From Serpula lacrymans var. lacrymans S7.9 (lineage: Eukaryota; Basidiomycota; Agaricomycetes; Boletales; Serpulaceae): a DNA stretch of 64,000 nucleotides. The position numbers were made by a program, and so were the translations under genes. Numbering within the stretch: position 1 is the first letter of the stretch; each line of letters begins with the position of its first letter. Location of the stretch: positions 1,516,366 to 1,580,365 of the forward strand of contig NW_006763300.1 in NCBI RefSeq assembly GCF_000218685.1, in the 5' to 3' direction. The notes under the pieces are model-generated. The model made no database searches, was not told the origin of the DNA, and was given only the letters and a program-made list of their open reading frames with translations. Of the stretch, positions 58,283 to 64,000 are shown one piece after another.

Positions 58283-58583
58283 TGACAAAACCGGATAAAC
58301 CCGGTCTCTGCTAAAGTGGCCATTGTTCTCCATGGAGTCGCCATTGTTCTCCTAGGAGTCATTATACCTTAGCGAGTAGCACCTCCAACTATAAGTAGTA
58401 GGGGGTTTAGTATAGAAATACCTCAGTTGTTTCTATAGCCTCTTGGGCAGCGGCTGAGATATGTTACATTACATTTATTAGAGACCACCTTAAATTGACA
58501 TCTATTGTAGTTTCACTTAGGTAAATAATAAAGTTGTTTATATAGCCTCTCAAGCAGCGGCTGAGTTTCACTTAGATTTATTA
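58283..58583 (+). repeat. 3' LTR of the copia element
   Basis: 301 bp beginning TGACAAAACCGGATAAACCC, preceded by a purine-rich CGAGTGGGAG. It matches the 5' LTR apart from a 20-base length difference near its start and scattered changes. Confidence 0.9.
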
Positions 58584-59503
58584 CCCCCGTCTTGTTCAGT
58601 ACCAAGCCCCTATCATTCAGCTACCCCTCATCCTCAAACCCACACCACTTGGGATTCATTTTGAAGGACCATAAAGCTTACCACCCCATGAACAACCAGA
58701 GCACCCACCGTTGTAGGAGGCCTAGCCCACAAACAAGTTCCGTGGAATCTGGGAGGATTGTTTGTTAGTTTGTTTTTGTGTGTGGTTTTCTAACAGGCAG
58801 TCTTCATCATTGACAACAGGTATGAAAAGAGAATAAGAAAAAGAAAGAGAAAAGTAAAAGAGTACCCGCTGTAACTTCCAGTCCGATAGCAAGAGGAGTG
58901 ATGGGGAAGGGGGTTGGACAACCACGACATAGTGGGAATGCAATATGAAAAATTGATTCCTTACGATATACTTTATCCCCTCAGTTGTTTTATTCACAGC
59001 TGAGGGTATGTCCTTATGTTTTGGTCTTCACATTATCATATAGACTAATACAGTACAAACTGTAGATCTGATTGTCTCTAGTTCCAACAATAACCAAATC
59101 CCAAAATTTCCAGCATAACTTACTTTAGAAGTGTTGTGGTTGCTTTAATCACTTTTCTGGAAGTGAGTGGTATCCAAGGCATCTAGTTTATATGTTCTAG
59201 CTTGGTGATTAGTGCTGGAAGAGGGAAATTTTCTTTTGCAATGGATAACTTTAAGTTCTTTTCAAAGTTATTGAACTCATATTCTTTCACCAGCTTTGAA
59301 AGTATGCTACCCTTGTAAACCCTAACCTAGGGACATGCGCAGTCGGAACTTCAAAAATGTGGCCTGGTGGTATCTTGCCATCAACTGCTCTACCATAATA
59401 CAGCTTTGGTTCCTTTTATCATCTTCTCGTCGTTACTTTGCTATCGTCACCAGCTTAGGTTCGAGTACGCACTAACTCAGAGACACCAGCGAATTTCTTC
59501 ACA
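58584..59503. other. Transition from repeats to host sequence
   Basis: From about 58790 to 58967 lies a diverged family A LTR end, in the same orientation as the copy at 30097-30723 (shared GGAATGCAATRWGAAAAATTG). The remaining 530 bases upstream of the PAN1-like ATG should hold its promoter and 5' leader. Confidence 0.5.
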
Positions 59504-62500
59504 ATGTCGCAGTGGGGCCAGCCTGGATACCAATATCCTCTTCAAACGGGCTTCCCCGGTCAAACACCAGGGTTCCAGCAAAATCCCCAACAACCACAGT
59601 TCCAGCAGGGTCCTCATCCTCAATTTCAGCAACAAGGTGGGTTTGGAGGCGTCGGTGTAGGTCTTCAAAGTGGGTTTGGTGGTGGAGGGATTGCTCCACA
59701 ACCGACCGGCTTTCCAGGCGGTCGGTTACCCCAAGGATTCCAGCAGCCTCAGCAAACAGGCTTCCCAGGGTCTTCTGGTCCGGGATTCTTACAAGCTCAG
59801 CCAACGGGTTTTCCTGGTGCTGGCAATTTTGGACAACAAGCTCGCGCCCCTCCACCAGTTCCACCAATCCCAGGCCAATTCCAGCAGCAGCAGCCTACGC
59901 AGCAGACCGGTTTCCCCGTTCAGCCCACAGGTTTTGCTGGCAGAGCCCCTGCGCCCTTAGTTCCTCAGGTCACTGGTTTTGTTGATCCACGTCTGCAGCT
60001 TCTTTCGAGTTCTTTTATGCCTGCCAATATGACAACACCTTATACCGCTGGTGGTGCTCCACAGCTTGCACCTCCCCCCCAACAGCAGGCCGGAGGTCTT
60101 TCATTGCAGCAATCGTTCCAGCAGCATAATCAGTCGAGGGGTATTGGATCTGCCCCAAAGATACCTTGGGCTTTGTCCAAAGCAGAAAAGAAAAATTACG
60201 ACCAAATTTTTAGAGCATGGGATGCCCAAGGTACAGGTTTCATAAGTGGTCAGACGGCTCTAGAAGTATTCGGACAAAGTGGCCTGGACAAGAACGATCT
60301 GGCGCGTATCTGGTTGGTGGCATTGATCCATCATGTTTTAGCACAGTCTTATATTGTTACTCTTAATCAACCCTAGGACTCTTGCCGATACTGACAATAG
60401 AGGCAAGCTAAATCTAGCCGAGTTCCATGTAGCAATGGGCATAATCTATCGCAGTATGTCCTTTTCATCACTGATTTTCGCATGCTTTTTTGACGGGAGG
60501 ACCGTGTAATAGGACTTAATGGTAATGATATCCCAGACGAGCTTCCCGCTGAATTGGTTCCTCCTTCTTCCCGCGACCTTGACACTTCAGTGAATTTTTT
60601 GAAGGATATATTGAAAAATGACACTCGCGCACGCTCTCCTTCTGGTTTTGACACGCCAGTATCGCGCCTTCGAGACCGATCGCTACATTCTACATCAGTT
60701 CCTGGTGCTGGAGGACGCCAAGATGCCACTGTGTATAAGCACACAGATGCGGAGCCTCCGGGTGGATTCTATCAACCTCGTAGTCGGCACCTTGATCGCA
60801 GCACCGTCCGCTCTCGTAATGACGATGATAGTCCCTCGGCTGATCTATCAGACATGAAGCGTCAGCTAGAGAACACAGCCAAGATGCTGGATCAAGCTGC
60901 AGAAGCTGATGCTTCACGAACAGCGGAAGATGAGGCGCTGGATCGAGAAATGAGTGACCTGAAGTATAGAATCAAGCGACTTCAAGAAGACCTCGAGTAC
61001 GTCTCGCGCGGGCCGCGGTCGACGGCGAAGGATGAGGAACGACGAAGGCTAGAGCGCGAGCTGCTGAAAATGATGCATGAGCGTCTTCCTGAGATGGAAA
61101 GGAAAATCGAAGACAGGCAAGCGAGGAAAGACAGGGAGAAAAGGGAATGGGCACGAGACAGGGATCGCAGGAACGATCGATTTGGGCGATATGATGACAA
61201 TGAGGGAAGGTATTCGCCGTCGGTACGTTATAGGGATGGTGATGATGATCGGGATAGAGGTTATTCGCGCAATGGAAGATATGATAGAGACGATGATCGT
61301 GATAGGTCATATCGTTCCCGTGACCGCTCTCGTGAACGGGAATATGACAGAGAGCGAGACAGAGAACGGGAAAGGGACAAACCTCGTAGCCCTCCTCCAC
61401 TTCCTCCTGCTGCGGCTCCTTCTAACTCTATAAGCAAGCCACCACCACCACCTCCAGCTCCTACAGCATCTCCAGCGCCTTCTACTAAGAACATGACTCC
61501 AGAGGAACGTCAAGTATTCATCCGTGCTGAAGCTAAGCGACGCCTTGAGGCCCGCATGCAAGCTCTAGGAGTGAGTTCACCATCCTCAACTGCCTCCCCC
61601 ACTCTCGACACCAGTGTAGAGGACCGACTCGCACAAGAAAAGAAGGAAGCTGAAGAGAAAGCAAAAGACGCTGAAAAGCAAGCTGAGCAGAGAGAGAAGC
61701 TAAGAAGGGAGAGACTTGAAGGTGAAAAGGCTCTGAAGGAAGGAAGAACTACGCCTGCTCCCAATTCTGCCCCTTCACCTGCTCCTGTTGCTCCCATTGC
61801 TAAGGCTCCGCCTCCGGCGCCGAAAGCTCGTGCGCCCGCACCCCCTCCGCCTAGAAAAGGGACTGCACCTCGTCCACCTATTGCGGTTGCACCACCGGCA
61901 CCTCCAGCGCCACGTCCGCCCGTTAATGCGCCGATAGCACCCCGCCCGCCAGCTCCCTCCGTGGTCCCACCTCCTGCAGTGCCTCAAGTTGACCCCGAAG
62001 ACGAGGCCCTTAAAGCTCGCGAGCAAGCACTTCGCAAGAAGCGCGAAGAGCGCGAGGCGTTGCTTCGTAAATTAGAGGAAGAGGAGGAAGAGGCTCGGCT
62101 TGCCGAGGAGGCTTATCAGTCTAGAAGAAACCAATTCCTAGCTTCAAAGGCAGCTGGCACCACCCCGTCTCCTGCAACGCCTACGCCTCCAGTAGCCAGG
62201 TCTCCTGCTCCGCCTCCTCCACCTATTCCAGCTAATGTTCAGGCACCGCAAGTCGATGAAGAAGCTACACCCACGGCTGTATTAGCACCCCCGCCCCCAC
62301 CTCCGCCACTGGCTCCTGCTCCATCAGCCAGCGGGGCTGACAAGTTAAGTACCAATCCCTTCAGCCGACTAATGAAAGAAGGTGGAGGCTCCACAGCATC
62401 TACGCCTTCTGCTGCTTCCGCAACCAATGGCAGTACCAACCCGTTCTTCCGTAGTCAAACTGCTCCACCTCCTTCTGCCCCCACACCACCCAAGACCCCA

Positions 62501-64000
62501 ACACCTACGGCAGTTAAAGCATCATATCACACCGCGCCAAGCAACAGTGAAGACGAGTGGGATGATGTCAAAGAACGTGATGATGATGACAGTAGTGATG
62601 ATGAGTTTGAAAATAGGGACACTCGCATGGGCCTTGCGCAGCAGTTGTTTGGAAGTATACTTCCTCCTGCGAGGCCTCAGTCCGCAGGACCTACTCCTCA
62701 GTCCACAAGTAATCATGTGCCTCCTGCCCCGCCAGCCCCTGCCGCACCCCCTGCTCCCGTCGCACCGGCTCCTCCTCCTGCACCAGCCCCTCCTGCTGCC
62801 ATGATTGCGACTCCGACTCCGTCTGGAGATCGTGGTGCATTGTTGAACGCTATACAAGGTGGGGCGCGACTCAGGAAGGCTAGCACTAATGATCGAAGTG
62901 CAGCCTCGCTTTCTGGGAAGGTCCTTGGTGATCCCACGCCGCCGCCCCACGTTAGCATTACTCCAAGGCCTGTTTCACCACCTGTTGCATCCCTTCCTGA
63001 ACCTCCATTGATGACCAACCGGGAAGATTCATCACACAGTAAGAGACAGTCGGTTGATTGGTATGCTGGACTTGCAGCTGATCATGGCGTGGTACATCAT
63101 CTGCCAGCTACTGCGGAAGAAGAGGAAGAAGAGCTTACTGAATACGGAGGCTCGGTTCCTCAAATTCAAGTATCCGAGCCCTCTGGAGAAGCTGCAGTTG
63201 ACCCTCTTGAAGATATAGATAGATCTAAAGGTTCACTCTGTCCTGCATTTGACAATTCTCATGCTAATGTATATGCACGGCAGAGTTACATGTGCGGTCT
63301 CTTTATCCCTATGAAGGACAACGTGCAGAGGATTTGAGTAATTAAATACTTTTTTTAGCTTGAATAATGGCTTACATTTACTCTACTAGCATTCGGAGAA
63401 AATCTTATTCTTACTGCCTACCCTTCTAAATCTGGGGGCGACTGGTGGTACGGTGCGCTCGCCAGAGATGGAAAGTCTGGTTTTTTCCCTCAAACTTATG
63501 TCCAAGTTACGGAGAAATGTAAGATTTGTTTCAACTATCCGGTTTATCTTGAAGTACTCATTATGGTGATGCAGTCAAGGCAAAGGCTCTCTATTCTTAT
63601 GCAGGTGGCAACGCCGACGAACTCCCATTTGCTGAAGGCGATGAGCTCTCTATCGTAGATAAAAGTGAAACGGACTGGTGGAAAGCTGAACAGGGTGGAG
63701 TCGTCTTCATCGTTCCTGCTGCCTACCTGGAGATTGTCGAGGGTTAGTGGATTTTATCCCCTCCCCTTGAGTGCTCCCATTTACACGTTCAATGGCAAAC
63801 AGACTAAATATACTTTCTGCTTACTTTTGCATGTATCATGATTGTAATACACAATTTGTCGGAATAATTCATCACTGGCTGGTGCTTCTTTGTCAACTTC
63901 CAGGAAGCCGTCCGTCCAACATGATTAAGGACGCCGTACGAGATAATAGCGAGGCTGAAGATGATATAGGACACGCGGAAACTGACGATGCAGATGACAC
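59504..64000 (+). CDS. PAN1: PAN1-like endocytic scaffold with EH and SH3 domains, 3' end outside
   Basis: Large adaptor that links clathrin-coat components to actin assembly at endocytic sites. Exons: 59504-60312, 60377-60453, 60513-63230, 63284-63337, 63390-63518, 63575-63742, 63904 onward. The N-terminal 200 residues are Gln/Pro-rich with repeated TGFP motifs (QPTGFPGG, QQTGFPGS), like the LxxQxTG phosphorylation repeats of yeast Pan1. One EH domain follows (WALSKAEKKNYDQIFRAWDA, then LADTDNRGKLNLAEFHVAMG across introns). Next come a coiled coil (about 110 residues from MKRQLENTAKMLDQAA), an Arg/Asp-rich stretch, long proline-rich regions and a second charged helix (EEREALLRKLEEEEEEARLA). 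Two SH3 domains follow, one with SLYPYEGQRAEDL and GGDWWYGALARDG, the other with ALYSYAGGNADELPF and TDWWKAEQGGV. The acidic tail runs off the window. Yeast Pan1 has two EH domains and no SH3, so the domain order is closer to intersectins. Confidence 0.85.

Larger units (their letters stand above)
52217..58583 (+). mobile_element. Ty1/copia retrotransposon with nested solo LTRs
   Basis: A 6367-bp element with a perfect target duplication CCCCC (52212-52216 and 58584-58588). The 5' LTR is 52217-52537 and the 3' LTR 58283-58583. The primer site GGTTATGAGCCC at 52538 resembles the usual copia initiator-tRNA site. Gag, protease, integrase, RT and RNase H occur in the Ty1/copia order. Three solo LTRs of a different family are inserted in gag, between integrase and RT, and in RNase H. 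Confidence 0.92.

Noticed and set aside
60972..61400. 142-codon minus-strand frame and several other long frames over the PAN1-like gene
   Set aside because: They are mirror frames of the Arg/Asp- and Pro-rich coding sequence and show only low-complexity content.

Overview
The window looks like a filamentous basidiomycete, most likely an Agaricomycete. Host genes are split by many short introns (about 37-90 nt). Several proteins match families I know mainly from mushroom-forming fungi (DUF6533 membrane proteins, DUF6697-like proteins, DUF6589 proteins, Plavaka transposases). The repeat content (chromodomain Ty3/gypsy, Ty1/copia, solo LTRs) is also typical. All gene models are hand-spliced from the sequence; family names come from recognition, not from a database search.

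Region 1 (1-15.5 kb) is gene-dense: the 3' end of a SUV3 mitochondrial RNA helicase, an intronless short cytochrome P450, a GNAT acetyltransferase with a frameshift, a DUF6697-like protein, a 12-exon short-chain dehydrogenase (861 nt, 286 aa, frame closes exactly), a small unknown protein, an inositol polyphosphate multikinase and a full-length multi-exon P450.

Region 2 (15.5-25.8 kb) is a giant palindrome. Two arms of about 2.25 kb (15555-17803 and 23580-25828) are collinear inverted copies with one mismatch seen. Each arm carries a complete 3-exon 3-beta-HSD-like reductase with its promoter. Between the arms lies a complete ABCB-type full ABC transporter. With the neighbouring P450s and SDR this could be an oxidoreductase plus exporter cluster, but no core synthase is visible, so that is inference only. 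A DUF6533 membrane protein gene follows.

Region 3 (28.2-58.6 kb) is a nest of mobile elements. A Plavaka transposase remnant is split by a solo LTR with a GACAG target duplication. Next comes a possible 12.2 kb element bounded by related inverted termini, carrying convergent DUF6589 and RecQ-like helicase genes; its DUF6589 gene is split by a young gypsy chromovirus (359-bp LTRs differing at two sites, TSD AGTCT). Then follow a second decayed RecQ gene, a decayed gypsy pol, more LTR pieces, and a copia element (TSD CCCCC) that holds three solo LTRs, each with a perfect 5-bp duplication. The internal stops and most catalytic lesions I could interpret here are CpG-type transitions, as expected from cytosine methylation.

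Region 4 (59.5-64 kb) returns to host sequence: a PAN1-like endocytic scaffold (TGFP repeats, EH domain, coiled coil, proline-rich region, two SH3 domains) that runs off the window end. I saw no rRNA, tRNA or CRISPR.
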